Positions 16,574 to 25,743 are shown, numbered from the stretch's first letter. The stretch: DNA of 64,000 nt from Paenibacillus typhae (GCF_900099765.1 NZ_FNDX01000002.1:248001-312000), one strand, 5' to 3'. Notes: generated from the sequence alone by a model not told the origin. A program made the numbers and translations.

Positions 16574-17323
16574 ATGCCCTTAACCTTTGCACATCCGGCA
16601 ATCATTTTACCTTTTTCCCGTAAAAGCACTTATGTACACTTTTCCGCCATGGTGCTTGGAAGCATGTCACCGGATTTCGAGTATTTTGTCAGAGGCAGGC
16701 CTGTCGCCGAGATTGGGCATACCTTCAGCGGATTTCTTGTGTTCAATCTGCCGCTGGTTGCTGTCATCTGTCTGATCTATCATTATTTTGTACACCGGAC
16801 TTTAATGAGCCATCTGCCGCATTTTCTTCAAGACACTTACACACATAGAACAGCTGCAAGGCCTGTAACCCGGATATTCGTTTTCATCTATTCAGCACTC
16901 TTCGGCATGCTTACGCATGTGGCCTGGGATGCCTTCACCCACAAACAGGGACTTATGGTGACTAAATTTCCTGGATTGTTTAACCACATCTTCAGCGTGT
17001 ACGGTCATGATATCCCTTTATACAAATTCCTTCAGCATGGCAGCACAGTATTCGGGCTTAGTCTGATCCTCGGATATCTGGTTCTCAGGAGCCGTTCCGG
17101 TAAGCAGGGGCCTTCCAGTAAATCCGTTAAGCAAAAATATCTTTTCTGGTCCGCTGTTTGCCTGTCCGCTGTCCTCATACTTTGTATCTGGTATTTCACT
17201 GCGCCAGTGTCCCTGTCTAGCTATGGCGTACATGTGGTAAGGATCGTTGATGCCTGCTGCCTGGGTCTGCTCGGTGTCTGCTTGTTTCCCAAATACCGCG
17301 AGAACCGGATCAGCAGCCCATAA
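16574..17323 (+). CDS. DUF4184 family membrane protein
   Basis: A 249-residue integral membrane protein with about six hydrophobic segments. The N-terminus MPLTFAHPAIILPF and MVLGSMSPDFEYF, and later HVAWDAFTHKQG, are the signature of DUF4184. His and Asp residues at helix ends recall metal-dependent membrane hydrolases, but this is only a resemblance and no activity is known. AGGAG precedes the ATG. It is 27 bases downstream of the beta-propeller gene and is probably co-transcribed with it. Confidence 0.85.
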   Translation: MPLTFAHPAIILPFSRKSTYVHFSAMVLGSMSPDFEYFVRGRPVAEIGHTFSGFLVFNLPLVAVICLIYHYFVHRTLMSHLPHFLQDTYTHRTAARPVTRIFVFIYSALFGMLTHVAWDAFTHKQGLMVTKFPGLFNHIFSVYGHDIPLYKFLQHGSTVFGLSLILGYLVLRSRSGKQGPSSKSVKQKYLFWSAVCLSAVLILCIWYFTAPVSLSSYGVHVVRIVDACCLGLLGVCLFPKYRENRISSP

Positions 17324-17373
17324 AACCAACACAAACAGGACTTCCCCAGGGAAGCCCTGTTCTGCTGCTGCCT

Positions 17374-18597
17374 CTAATCTAACGCCCGCACAAACCCGCC
17401 GATTCTCCGGGCCGCCTCCACCAGCTTCGTCTCATCCTCCACCAGCGCAATCCGCACAAACCCTTCGCCCTGTACGCCAAAAGCATACCCCGGGATAATC
17501 GCCACCCCGGTCTTAAGCAGCAGCTCCTGTGCAAACCGCCGTGACCGCCCCGTCTGACCGGCACAATAATCCTCCGGAAGCGGCGCCCAGATAAACATTG
17601 TGGCCTTAGGGCTTGGTACAGTCCAGCCTTCCTGTGCCAGCGCCTGCACGAACACATTCCGTCTGTGTTCATAGAGCGGCGCAACCTCCAGCCGTCCATC
17701 CCCCTGCATCGCCAGCTTCAGGGCAAGAACTGCCGCTTCCTGCACCGGATTAAATACACCGTAATCCACATTGCTCTTGAGTTCACGGAGCGCGCCCACC
17801 GCTTCACGGTTACCTGTCATGAAACCGATGCGGCAGCCGGCCATATTAAAGCTTTTTGAAAAAGAGTGAAACTCCACTGCTGTATGTATCGCTCCAGGTA
17901 CCTGCAGAATACTTAAAGGCCGGTAACCGTCAAAGCCCATCTCTGAGTAAGCCAGATCATGGATGATCAGCACCTCCCACTTCCGGGCCAGCCCTACCAG
18001 CTTCTCCATGTATGCATAGTCCGCCGTAACCGAAATGGGATTCCCCGGGAAGGCAAGCAGGATAAAAACAGCCTTTTGCCATACCTCGTCCGGAATGCTG
18101 TCCAGATCAGGCAGGAAATCATTGTCTGCAAGCAGCGGCAGCGGCCAGGCCTCCACACCGGCAATAGCGAGTGAGCCTGAATAAATGGGATACCCCGGGT
18201 CAGGGACAATCGCCAGATCCCCGGGATTGCATATGGCCAAGGCCAGATGCGCCAGCCCGTCCTGGGAACCCATTAGCGACACCAGTTCCTCCTCCGGATC
18301 CACTTCGACGCCAAACCGCCAGCTCATCCATTTTGCGGCCTGTTCGCGGAACTTTCCGCTTCCTTTCGATGCTGGGTAAGAATAACTGTCGTCACGGAGC
18401 ACGGCAGCACTCAATGCTTCACGGATCTCCGGGGCCGGTGCCTGGTCGGGGCTGCCGATGCCAAGGTCAATAACCTCGAGTCCGGACTTTCGTGCCTGCT
18501 CCTTCCATTCTGCCACCTCTGCAAAAATGGATGAGCCTAAATGGGAAAGCTTGTCCGATCTCCACTTTTGGACGGAGCCTGAATTGTTGATTGTCAT
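17374..18597 (-). CDS. Class I/II pyridoxal-phosphate aminotransferase
   Basis: A 407-residue fold-type I aminotransferase resembling the LL-diaminopimelate/alanine aminotransferase group. Visible residues are IDLGIGSPDQAPAPEI (about 42-57), YSYPASKGSGKFREQAAKWM, GSQDGLAHLALAICNPGD, VPDPGYPIYSG, AFPGNPIS (the Asn that binds the cofactor ring), HDLAYSEMGFDGY (Asp and Tyr of the PLP site), and the Schiff-base Lys in EFHSFSKSFNMAGCRIGF near residue 246. The C-terminal Arg in EGFVRIALV binds the substrate carboxylate. The amino donor and acceptor cannot be told from sequence. TGGAGAGAT precedes the ATG. Confidence 0.85.
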   Translation of the reverse strand: MTINNSGSVQKWRSDKLSHLGSSIFAEVAEWKEQARKSGLEVIDLGIGSPDQAPAPEIREALSAAVLRDDSYSYPASKGSGKFREQAAKWMSWRFGVEVDPEEELVSLMGSQDGLAHLALAICNPGDLAIVPDPGYPIYSGSLAIAGVEAWPLPLLADNDFLPDLDSIPDEVWQKAVFILLAFPGNPISVTADYAYMEKLVGLARKWEVLIIHDLAYSEMGFDGYRPLSILQVPGAIHTAVEFHSFSKSFNMAGCRIGFMTGNREAVGALRELKSNVDYGVFNPVQEAAVLALKLAMQGDGRLEVAPLYEHRRNVFVQALAQEGWTVPSPKATMFIWAPLPEDYCAGQTGRSRRFAQELLLKTGVAIIPGYAFGVQGEGFVRIALVEDETKLVEAARRIGGFVRALD

Positions 18598-18743
18598 ATC
18601 TCTCCACCTGTCTGTTTTTGAATCATTATAGCATGCGGGGTGCAGATACGGATGCAGTGCATTGTAACTGGTCGATAATGGTAAAAAATCACTTTAATTA
18701 AGCTGGATCTTGTCCGTGAACGGTTAGTAAAATCAATTTAAAT

Positions 18744-18780
18744 AAAAACAGCGTATAATTTATGTTATACGCTGTTTTTT
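18744..18780. terminator. Strong bidirectional terminator-like hairpin with no adjacent gene end
   Basis: A perfect 15-bp stem, AAAAACAGCGTATAA (18744-18758) with TTATACGCTGTTTTT (18765-18779), loop of six. Both strands give a T-run. No gene ends here: the minus gene to the left starts at 18597 and the plus frame to the right is N-terminally truncated. It may be what is left of a removed gene. Confidence 0.7.
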
Positions 18781-18801
18781 CAGGCTGGAATTGCCTGCTT
18801 T

Positions 18802-18993
18802 TTGACCCAAATGACGCACTTTTTGAGCATAGCAATTTTAGAGCTTGCCGCAGCGCTGGAGGTATCCAGACAGACGATTGGCTCACTCGAAAACGGAAGA
18901 TACAACCCTTCCATCATTCTGGCTTTCAAAATCGCCCATTTTTTCAATCTGTCCGTTGAGGAGATTTTCATCTACGAGGAGGAAGAAAAATGA
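18802..18993 (+). pseudogene. XRE-type helix-turn-helix regulator, N-terminally truncated
   Basis: From about residue 14 the 63-residue frame reads [50 protein letters not shown], the middle and end of a typical small Cro/XRE regulator of the YozG type. The first helix (normally an RIRELR...TQEELA-like segment of about 18 residues) is missing and replaced by an unrelated sequence that runs back into a terminator hairpin at 18744-18780, with no ribosome site. The 3' end overlaps the next membrane-protein frame by ATGA, the usual coupling for this pair. It is probably inactive unless an unseen start supplies helix 1. Confidence 0.75.
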
Positions 18994-19499
18994 GAAGATC
19001 ACCAGCTTTTTATGTAATACTGCTGTTCGCCGGGATCTGCGCAATTGCGGCTAGTTTCTTTTTTAACAATGAGGAGTTTAAGGCTGTCTCGGGTACGTTG
19101 ATCGGCATCGGGGCCGGCAGTTCGGGGGTCAGTATATCCAATCTGTTAATGATTCGTGCAGCACGCAAAAATCCCGAGCTTGAAAAGCAGGCCATCATTG
19201 ATTATCACGATGAACGGAATACGGTAATCCGCAACCGCGCCAAAGCCAAGGCCGCAGACATCACTCAATGGCTGATCATGGCGATCGCCTATGTAACGAT
19301 TCTTATTTCAGTGAACAAAGCAGCGCCAGCCCGCAAAATGAACGATAGTCCTGCGGCTGGCGCTGCCGTACTTCAATTATTAAATGACTACTTCCATAAC
19401 CGGATCACATTCACCAGCTCTTCCCCGTCAAAATCCAGCCTGTACACATCAGGTTTGGACATGTTTAGCAGGAAATCCAAATCGTATATTTTGTCATAA
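18990..19499 (+). pseudogene. DUF2178-like small membrane protein partner, C-terminally truncated
   Basis: It begins with a ribosome site (GGAGGAAGA) and an ATG overlapping the XRE stop. Residues 1 to about 107 form two membrane segments, then KNPELEKQAIIDYHDERNTVIRNRAKAKAADITQWLIMAIAYVTILIS, the conserved core of small membrane proteins that accompany XRE regulators in Bacillota. After that the family normally continues with another membrane helix, but here (from about 19311) the frame runs through the terminator of the convergent phosphatase gene and antisense to its last 112 bases, giving a nonsense tail. I read it as truncated. Family assignment is from memory. Confidence 0.65.
19320..19366 (-). 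terminator. Terminator of the histidine phosphatase gene
   Basis: GCAGCGCCAGC-C-CGCA (19320-19335) pairs with TGCGGCTGGCGCTGC (19352-19366); on the minus strand TTTGTT follows. It lies inside the truncated membrane-protein frame. Confidence 0.75.
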
Positions 19500-19963
19500 T
19501 GATTCATGATCAAAGTCATTACGGCTCCATGTGTCCCTAAAGCTATCTTGCGTCCGTTATAATAGTTTAATAATTCCTTTACGACGGCTATAGCCCTGCC
19601 CTGACAATCTGCATTAGACTCCCCGCCCGGCAAAGCAAAATCAGGATCAACAAAGGACAGCTCCAATAAAGGGATTAGCTCCTCATCAGGCAGACGTTTG
19701 TCTTCATTCAGGAAGATTCTTTCTTTAAGATCTTCGTATAATATCACCTCTTGGCCGCTGGCCCGAGCCAAATCCTCAATGGTTAGAATGGCTCTTAGAT
19801 AAGGACTTGAGACAAAAACCTCTATATCTTCTTTTCTTAATATATCCGTAACTTGCAGCGCATCCCTCTTCCCTTTTTCCGTTAAACCTCTGGTTCTTTC
19901 GTTATAATCCCCCTCTTTCGTTGGTGATTCACCATGTCTTACCATATAAATCGAAGTGTGCAT
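19388..19963 (-). CDS. Histidine phosphatase family protein
   Basis: A 191-residue member of the phosphoglycerate-mutase-like (branch 1) histidine phosphatases. The phosphorylated His is in YMVRHGESP (residues 7-15), with VSSPYLRAILTIEDLA (second Arg) at about 51-66 and the second catalytic His in IALGTHGAVMTLI at about 145. It is a cytosolic phosphomonoesterase of unknown substrate. AGGAGGAAGC precedes the ATG. It is convergent with the truncated XRE/membrane pair, whose broken end lies against its terminator. Confidence 0.87.
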   Translation of the reverse strand: MHTSIYMVRHGESPTKEGDYNERTRGLTEKGKRDALQVTDILRKEDIEVFVSSPYLRAILTIEDLARASGQEVILYEDLKERIFLNEDKRLPDEELIPLLELSFVDPDFALPGGESNADCQGRAIAVVKELLNYYNGRKIALGTHGAVMTLIMNHYDKIYDLDFLLNMSKPDVYRLDFDGEELVNVIRLWK

Positions 19964-20113
19964 AGCTTCCTCCTGTACTCCAGTTTTCCGGATGATTAAT
20001 GAATTACAACCCTCACACTATATTAGAAATAACTGGAATGTCAAATATACGAAGTAATAGTCCCGTCTGGACAGGCATAGGATAGGGTATTACGAATGAA
20101 GGTGGGAATACTC

Positions 20114-20281
20114 ATGTCCAAGAACAAACGCGGCAAAGCACTCTGGCGGCTGCCGTCCCGCAGTAGAGGAACCTGTCCAATCTGTGGAAGCACACGGATC
20201 AAGCTGCTCTATATCGGTAAAAGCGCCGACGGCGGCAAGCTGGATGTCTGCAAAAAGTGTGACGGCAAGCAGGCGGTCTAA
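20114..20281 (+). CDS. Small zinc-ribbon protein
   Basis: A 55-residue basic protein with one zinc ribbon, CPICGSTRIKLLYIG...CKKCDG (two CxxC pairs about 27 residues apart), and an Arg/Lys-rich N-terminus MSKNKRGKALWRLPSRSRG. A nucleic-acid or ribosome-associated role is possible but only inferred. The start at 20114 has AAGGTGG nine bases upstream; an ATG at 20096 has none. It is convergent with the CDF transporter, and the shared terminator lies at 20328-20364. Confidence 0.7.
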   Translation: MSKNKRGKALWRLPSRSRGTCPICGSTRIKLLYIGKSADGGKLDVCKKCDGKQAV

Positions 20282-20327
20282 CACATTTTCGCGAATATGA
20301 TGCCAGCTGTAAAAAAGCACTCATAAC

Positions 20328-20364
20328 AAAGGGGAGCACCGTCTCGTACGGCACTCCCCTTTTC
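20328..20364. terminator. Shared terminator between the zinc-ribbon and CDF genes
   Basis: AAAGGGGAG-CACCG pairs with CGGCA-CTCCCCTTTT around a seven-base loop, with two mismatches; it has T-rich tails on both strands. Confidence 0.7.
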
Positions 20365-20373
20365 TTTATCCGG

Positions 20374-21369
20374 TCAGTTCAAGTCCTGCAATTCATTCCG
20401 CGGCATCCAGTTACGGACTCCGTTATCCTCCAGAATCCCTAAGGTCACATCCGAAATATGCGGATCAGCCAGCAGCTTGTCCCTCACCTTAAATTTGATG
20501 TCATCGGCATCAGCCAGCGTCAGCCCGGTCTTGAGCTCGATCAGGCCTTCAACATGGTAGTAGCGGCCCTCCTGGAGAATGCGCATCTGGTAAATGTCGG
20601 TAACCTGGGGCTCTTCAAAAATAATCTTCGCTACCTTCTCCTCAATATCCGGCGGAGCCGCTACACCGATCAATCCTACCATATTGTCATAACCGACACG
20701 GAAGGCTACCCCGATCATCATAAACGCAATCAGGATGCTTGTGATTCCGTCCAGCAGATGGAAGCTGGTTAGCGCAGTCACGAGTACAGCAATCAGCGCC
20801 AGGAACCCCCCGGTTGTTGCAACAAGGTCTTCGTAAAAAACAAGCCGGGTCGGCGGTGCGGCCCGTTTAACGTTTTTGAGTGAGGCTGTAAACTTGCGGA
20901 AGCCCTTGGCTTCCACACGGGCATCGTGCAGCACTTCATTCATTGCTTTCACCCACACAAAGGCGTCCGCCCCGATCGACAGCGCCAGAACCAGCACATT
21001 AATCCAGTAGCCGCCTGCCTCTTCAGCCGGATGCTGCAGCAGATGGAAGCCTTCGAGCATCGTTTCATAAGCCATGATGGTAACGACTATTACCGCTATC
21101 ATACAAAAAAGATTAATGACCCGTCCGAAGCCGTCCGGGAACCGGCGGGTCGGCCGCTTCTCTGCGAGTACACTGCCGGTAAAAACGAACAGCTGATTCA
21201 CGGCATCGGCGATCGAATGCATCATCGTGGCAAACATCGAACCGCTGCCGGTCAGCGCAAAGGCGACTCCTTTAACAACAGCGATACATGTATTGCCGAT
21301 TGCTGCAGATCCTGAAGACTTGTTTCCTTTCTTGATTAAGCTTGCCAGACTTTCCGAATTCTCTGCCAT
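20374..21369 (-). CDS. Cation diffusion facilitator (CDF) transporter
   Basis: A 331-residue CDF-family metal/proton antiporter. The first metal motif HSIADAVNQLF (about residues 51-61) and KRPTRRFPDGFGRVINLF follow the CDF pattern. The second motif, normally HxxxD in helix 5, is EDLVATTGG here, as in the SLC30A9-like branch, so the metal site differs from classical ZnT/FieF. The C-terminal cytoplasmic domain carries YYHVEGLIELKTGLTLADADDIKFKVRDKLL, the ferredoxin-like dimer domain. The metal is unknown. GAGGAGGC lies 11 bases before the ATG. Confidence 0.87.
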   Translation of the reverse strand: MAENSESLASLIKKGNKSSGSAAIGNTCIAVVKGVAFALTGSGSMFATMMHSIADAVNQLFVFTGSVLAEKRPTRRFPDGFGRVINLFCMIAVIVVTIMAYETMLEGFHLLQHPAEEAGGYWINVLVLALSIGADAFVWVKAMNEVLHDARVEAKGFRKFTASLKNVKRAAPPTRLVFYEDLVATTGGFLALIAVLVTALTSFHLLDGITSILIAFMMIGVAFRVGYDNMVGLIGVAAPPDIEEKVAKIIFEEPQVTDIYQMRILQEGRYYHVEGLIELKTGLTLADADDIKFKVRDKLLADPHISDVTLGILEDNGVRNWMPRNELQDLN

Positions 21370-21559
21370 AGGTCATGATGCCTCCTCACACGTCTGCATA
21401 TGTATTTACTTAACCTAAAGGCTTAGATTTCTATCAGGCTTAGCCGGGCATTTGTTCGGTTCTTCATCTGGAATTTAAGAAGCCCACACCCTTAAAACAG
21501 GCATGAGCTTCAGCAAGGTAAAGATTAAAATCTCTCATCTGGTGGCTATTATACGCTGA

Positions 21560-22447
21560 TCAGGTTTGTCCAACCCAGTCTGCTCCGGCGATGCTCCGCC
21601 AAATGCTGCGGATCTCCTCGTACTGGTCAGCCGGCAGTGCGCCTTTGCTAAGTAATCCGGCATTCTGCTGCCAGCGCTCCGGCTTGGTCGTTCCGACAAT
21701 GGCGGTATGCACACCGGGCGTGCTGAGAGTAAAGCGCAGTGCCGTCTCCACACTCTCCTGAGGGTCGGCCAAGAAGCCGTAAGACAACTCACGCAGACGG
21801 TTCCAGTAGATAAAGGGGTATTCACTCTCGTCCATACTCTCAAACATCCAGGCTGCATTGGCAATCGGGCGTTTTGCGGTTACGCCCATGTTTCGTTTGG
21901 CTGCCTCACCCAAGGTCAGGTCAATCGCTTCCTGATCGGCGATATTGACCGAGATTTCCAGACTGTCAAATACGCCGGTCTGCACCGCATACAGCGCATC
22001 CTTCCGGTCGCCGCTGTAGCCGATATAACGGGTCTTGCCGGCCTGCTTGGCCCGCTGCAGCACTTCAATAACTGCCCCGTCGCGCAGTACCTCTTCCCGG
22101 CAGCTATGCAGGTGGATCATATCCACATAGTCGGTCTGAAGGCGCTGGAGGCTGCGGTCAATACTCTTTTCCAGCAGAACCAGATCCCAGTCCGGATAAT
22201 CCATACCGGCAGAATGGCCGCATTTGGTGAACAGATAATAATCGCTCCGCCGGGAGCCCAGCGCTTTGCCGATAAGCTCCTCACTATTGCCGTAGCATTC
22301 CGCTGTATCAATCAGATTAAGCCCGGCGTCCACTGCGCTTCCCAGCAGCCTGTCTACCGTTTTCTGGTCCGAGCTGCCGATTTCAGAGCCGCCGAAGCCC
22401 AGTACACTTACTTCCATGTCTGTATTGCCGTATTTGCGTTTTTCCAT
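21560..22447 (-). CDS. Aldo/keto reductase
   Basis: A 295-residue NADPH-dependent aldo-keto reductase. The tetrad is seen as Asp and Tyr in LIDTAECYGNSEE (about residues 46-58), Lys in LFTKCGH (near 75) and His in DMIHLHSC (near 112). The N-terminus EKRKYGNTDMEVSVLGFGGSEIG and C-terminal VHTAIVGTTKPE are typical of the auxiliary/YghZ-like bacterial group. The substrate is unknown. AAAGGAGGCAAC precedes the ATG. Confidence 0.87.
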   Translation of the reverse strand: MEKRKYGNTDMEVSVLGFGGSEIGSSDQKTVDRLLGSAVDAGLNLIDTAECYGNSEELIGKALGSRRSDYYLFTKCGHSAGMDYPDWDLVLLEKSIDRSLQRLQTDYVDMIHLHSCREEVLRDGAVIEVLQRAKQAGKTRYIGYSGDRKDALYAVQTGVFDSLEISVNIADQEAIDLTLGEAAKRNMGVTAKRPIANAAWMFESMDESEYPFIYWNRLRELSYGFLADPQESVETALRFTLSTPGVHTAIVGTTKPERWQQNAGLLSKGALPADQYEEIRSIWRSIAGADWVGQT

Positions 22448-22551
22448 AGTAGTTGCCTCCTTTAGCGGTGGGTATGAATTGCGAGAGCTGGGAACTGTCT
22501 ATGAAGCTGGCACATCTTATACATTATACCCCCGGGTGTAAAAAGGAAACG

Positions 22552-24348
22552 TTACAGACGGCCGCTAGACTCCGGAAAGCTTGATTTAATCCACAATTTG
22601 GAGATATCGAGGAAGCCGAAGGAGCCGGTATGCAGGCCAAAGAGGCTCTGATTAAGCTGGGCTCTTTTGTTCAGATGACAGCCGTACAGCACCCATGCCT
22701 GATCCCGGAGAATGGATTCTGTCTGCTCCAGCAGAGCGCTTCTGCTATCCTCATCCAGTTCTGCGAAGCAATCGACGGCCTGCAGGATTTCCGTAAGCTG
22801 ATGCTCCAGCAGCAGTCTGTGTAAATGATTCGACCGGTTGGCAAAATAATTAATCATCCCCCACTGCCAGTCATCCTCCAGCACCTCCTCCGCAAACACA
22901 AAGTCTGCCCTCCCGATAATTTCATCGAGCTGAAAATCCTTATATTCCAGCAGACTAAGCCTTATACCGGCGGCGGCTCCGCGTTGCTGCAGCCATACAG
23001 CCTCCTCACGCTCCTCTTTCTTGGCAGTATGGGCAATTGTGATCACTTCGCCGTTGTATCTGCTTAACTGCAGCTGTTCCCTGATTTGAGCCATCCCGGG
23101 TTCGGTCCAGTCCGTCCTGCGGCTTAACCAGGGCAAAAAGCTGGCAGCCGGAGTAAGCCGGTTCCCGCCGAGCTCTTTAATCAAGGCTACCGGGTGATAC
23201 AGCATGCTCATGGACTTGCGGAAATGCGGCTCATGCTGAAGTCCATTTTTACGGAAATTCGTAAGGAGATATCTGCACCCTGTTGCCGGATAGTCAATGC
23301 TGTTATTCGTACACAGCGCCGGCGACGGGCGGACCTCCCCCGCTTCGGGCAGCTGGTACTGACGTACACTGGCCCACTTATCGGGCAATGACCATATTTC
23401 TACCCGGTCAAGCAGCGGACGGATTCCGTAATAATCATCAAATGCTGCAAGCTCCAGCACATCATCGCTCAGATTAATTACCCGGTAGGGTCCGGTTCCG
23501 GATGGGCGGGCAGCATTAAACTCCTGGTCGCACGGCAGAACCGACATATAGACGGAGCTAAGTGCATGCAGAAAAAAACGGTTCGGACGCGACAGATCAA
23601 ACCGAATACGGTGATCTCCAAGCAGCTCTATACCGGCTACGTCGCGGAAATGCCAGATCGCCGGGCTGTTCTTATCCTTAAGCCGCAGCAGCGTATCCTT
23701 CACATTTCTGGATGTCATAACCCGGCCGTGATGAAAACGGACCCCTTTGCGCAGATAAAAAATGTAGCTGGTATAGTCCCTGTTCGTTTCCCACATATGG
23801 GCTAGGCCCGGAGTGAAGCTGCCTGTGGAAGCCTCGTAGGTCAACAGGGTACTGAATATTTGTCCGAGCAAAAAGGCCTCAAATGCGGTATAGACAGAAG
23901 CGGAGTCCAGCTCCTCCATCCGCCGGTTGCTGGTGATCCGCAGGACGTCCAGACCGGTTGTTGAATCCGCTTCACTGTGGTAGCCCATCTGCTTATTCAG
24001 AACGGCCAGAAGGCGTTCCTTCAGCGGACTATTCACCTCGGGAAGCCCGATCAGCTCGATCCCCTGCTTGATTTTTCCGTTATTGACCAGCTCAAGCAGC
24101 AGCTCTTCCATTACATCTTCTTCACTGCGCAGAAAAGTAATAGCCGAGAAATGGCCTCTGCCTCTGCCCGGCCGCCAATGAATCAGCGCCTTCTCTTCAA
24201 GCCGGCGCAATATGAATTTGACGTTACGTGGGGTGCAGCACAGCACCTCCCCCAGTCCCTCAATGCTTGCCGGAAGCGGCTCCTGCAGCCTGGAGAGGCT
24301 GTTGAACCCCGCCGATATCCGGAGATAGTGTACGATATGGTTATCCAT
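22552..24348 (-). CDS. SgrR-like transcriptional regulator with solute-binding domain
   Basis: A 598-residue protein with the SgrR architecture: an N-terminal winged-helix DNA-binding domain (about residues 1-115, with CCTPRNVKFILRRLEEKALIHWRPGRGRG) joined to a family 5 extracellular solute-binding-like domain (from about residue 165, TAFEAFLLGQIFSTLLTYE, FHHGRVMTSRNVKDTLLRL) that is here cytoplasmic and senses a ligand. In Escherichia coli SgrR responds to sugar-phosphate stress and lies next to the sugar exporter gene setA. Here an MFS transporter gene is divergent, 147 bases away, an analogous layout. The ligand in this organism is unknown. Confidence 0.85.
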   Translation of the reverse strand: MDNHIVHYLRISAGFNSLSRLQEPLPASIEGLGEVLCCTPRNVKFILRRLEEKALIHWRPGRGRGHFSAITFLRSEEDVMEELLLELVNNGKIKQGIELIGLPEVNSPLKERLLAVLNKQMGYHSEADSTTGLDVLRITSNRRMEELDSASVYTAFEAFLLGQIFSTLLTYEASTGSFTPGLAHMWETNRDYTSYIFYLRKGVRFHHGRVMTSRNVKDTLLRLKDKNSPAIWHFRDVAGIELLGDHRIRFDLSRPNRFFLHALSSVYMSVLPCDQEFNAARPSGTGPYRVINLSDDVLELAAFDDYYGIRPLLDRVEIWSLPDKWASVRQYQLPEAGEVRPSPALCTNNSIDYPATGCRYLLTNFRKNGLQHEPHFRKSMSMLYHPVALIKELGGNRLTPAASFLPWLSRRTDWTEPGMAQIREQLQLSRYNGEVITIAHTAKKEEREEAVWLQQRGAAAGIRLSLLEYKDFQLDEIIGRADFVFAEEVLEDDWQWGMINYFANRSNHLHRLLLEHQLTEILQAVDCFAELDEDSRSALLEQTESILRDQAWVLYGCHLNKRAQLNQSLFGLHTGSFGFLDISKLWIKSSFPESSGRL

Positions 24349-24495
24349 TGGGTATGCTCCTGTTAAAGGTGAAAGGATTAGGGGAAACCTTACACTTTTC
24401 TTTCCCCCTTTACATATTACAATTAATTATATATGACACCGCCTGAAATAGGCAGTCCTCAAAATTTATCCAGCAGATTAGGAGATTCCCTCACT

Positions 24496-25725
24496 ATGAA
24501 ACAGTATCTACAGCACATCCATCCGCTCGCCTGGACCATTATTATCGGGACGATGTTCGGCCGGCTGGTTACCTCCATGAGTATTCCGTTCTTGTCTATT
24601 TATCTTACCCAGGTACTCGGGGCTTCACCTACTCAGACCGGTTTTACCGTAGCGGTCAGCTCACTGGCCGGAGTGTTGATCAGCTTCTACGGCGGCTACA
24701 TCTCCGATGTGATCGGCCGCAAAATCGTTATGCTGGTCTCTGTCTTCGGATGGGCTTGTGTCTTCTTCGGCTTTGCCGCCGCTCAGCATTTATGGGTCTT
24801 TTTCCTTGTTAATACCTTGAACGGGATCTGCCGTGCAGTGTTTGAACCCACATCCCGGGCCATGCTGTCAGATATTACGCCGCCTGAGCATAAGCTGCTT
24901 GTGTTCAACCTGAGATATGCCGCGGTTAATCTTGGCGTGGTATTCGGCCCGATTATCGGCCTCCAGCTTGGCTCCGCCGAATCTACTTTTCCTTTCGTGA
25001 TCGCAGGAATCGTCTATATTGCCTACGGTCTTGTGCTGTTTCTGCAGTTCAGAATTCACCATAACACATTGCCAGGACGTTCAGAAGTAACGGCACCCAA
25101 ACTCAGCACAGCACTGGCCGTCACAGGCCGGGACCGGGTCTTCCTGCCTGTGCTGCTCGGTACTATTTTCTGTGTCCTTGGTTATGGGCATTTCAGTTCC
25201 ACACTGGCCCAGTACCTGGCGATGAACACTCATTTCACAGACGGCGGCAAGGTCTTCTCCTATATGCTGTCGCTCAATGCGGTCACCGTACTGGTAGTCC
25301 AATACCCGATTGTCCGCACGGCAAGCAGGTTTTCACCAATTGTTCCTTTGATTCTCGGCAATATATGCGTCGCCCTTAGCATGCTGCTGTTCGGCGCTGC
25401 CGGTGGAGTCGGGCTTATGATGACCGGAGTCATTCTGTTCACCATCGGTGAAGTGCTGCTGTTCACGATGATGGATATGCTGATTGACAGGATTGCCAAG
25501 CCGGAATGGAAAGGCACCTATTTCGGAACAATCGGCTTCAACGGGCTTGGCGGTGTTATGGCCCCGATTCTCGGCGGCCTGCTGCTGGATCAGTTCGGCG
25601 CTTCCAGCGGCCCCGCTGTATTTGTCCCGCTGGCACTGACTACCGCTCTCGGTCTGCCATTTCTGATTGCCGCCCATAAGAGGCTGAAAGCCAGAGAACT
25701 GGCCGAGGCCAAAAGCTCTGCTTAA
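24496..25725 (+). CDS. MFS efflux transporter, divergent from the SgrR-like gene
   Basis: A 409-residue major facilitator with twelve predicted helices. Motif A is GGYISDVIGRKIVML (about residues 69-83), and PTSRAMLSDITPPEHKLLVFNLRYAAVNLGVVFGPIIG is the helix 5 antiporter region (motif C-like), which favours drug or sugar efflux over uptake. The start at 24496 has AGGAGA about ten bases upstream; an ATG at 24433 sits in the -10-like AT-rich promoter region. Regulation by the neighbouring SgrR-like protein is an inference from position. Confidence 0.85.
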   Translation: MKQYLQHIHPLAWTIIIGTMFGRLVTSMSIPFLSIYLTQVLGASPTQTGFTVAVSSLAGVLISFYGGYISDVIGRKIVMLVSVFGWACVFFGFAAAQHLWVFFLVNTLNGICRAVFEPTSRAMLSDITPPEHKLLVFNLRYAAVNLGVVFGPIIGLQLGSAESTFPFVIAGIVYIAYGLVLFLQFRIHHNTLPGRSEVTAPKLSTALAVTGRDRVFLPVLLGTIFCVLGYGHFSSTLAQYLAMNTHFTDGGKVFSYMLSLNAVTVLVVQYPIVRTASRFSPIVPLILGNICVALSMLLFGAAGGVGLMMTGVILFTIGEVLLFTMMDMLIDRIAKPEWKGTYFGTIGFNGLGGVMAPILGGLLLDQFGASSGPAVFVPLALTTALGLPFLIAAHKRLKARELAEAKSSA

Positions 25726-25743
25726 CCGGAATATTTACCGCAT

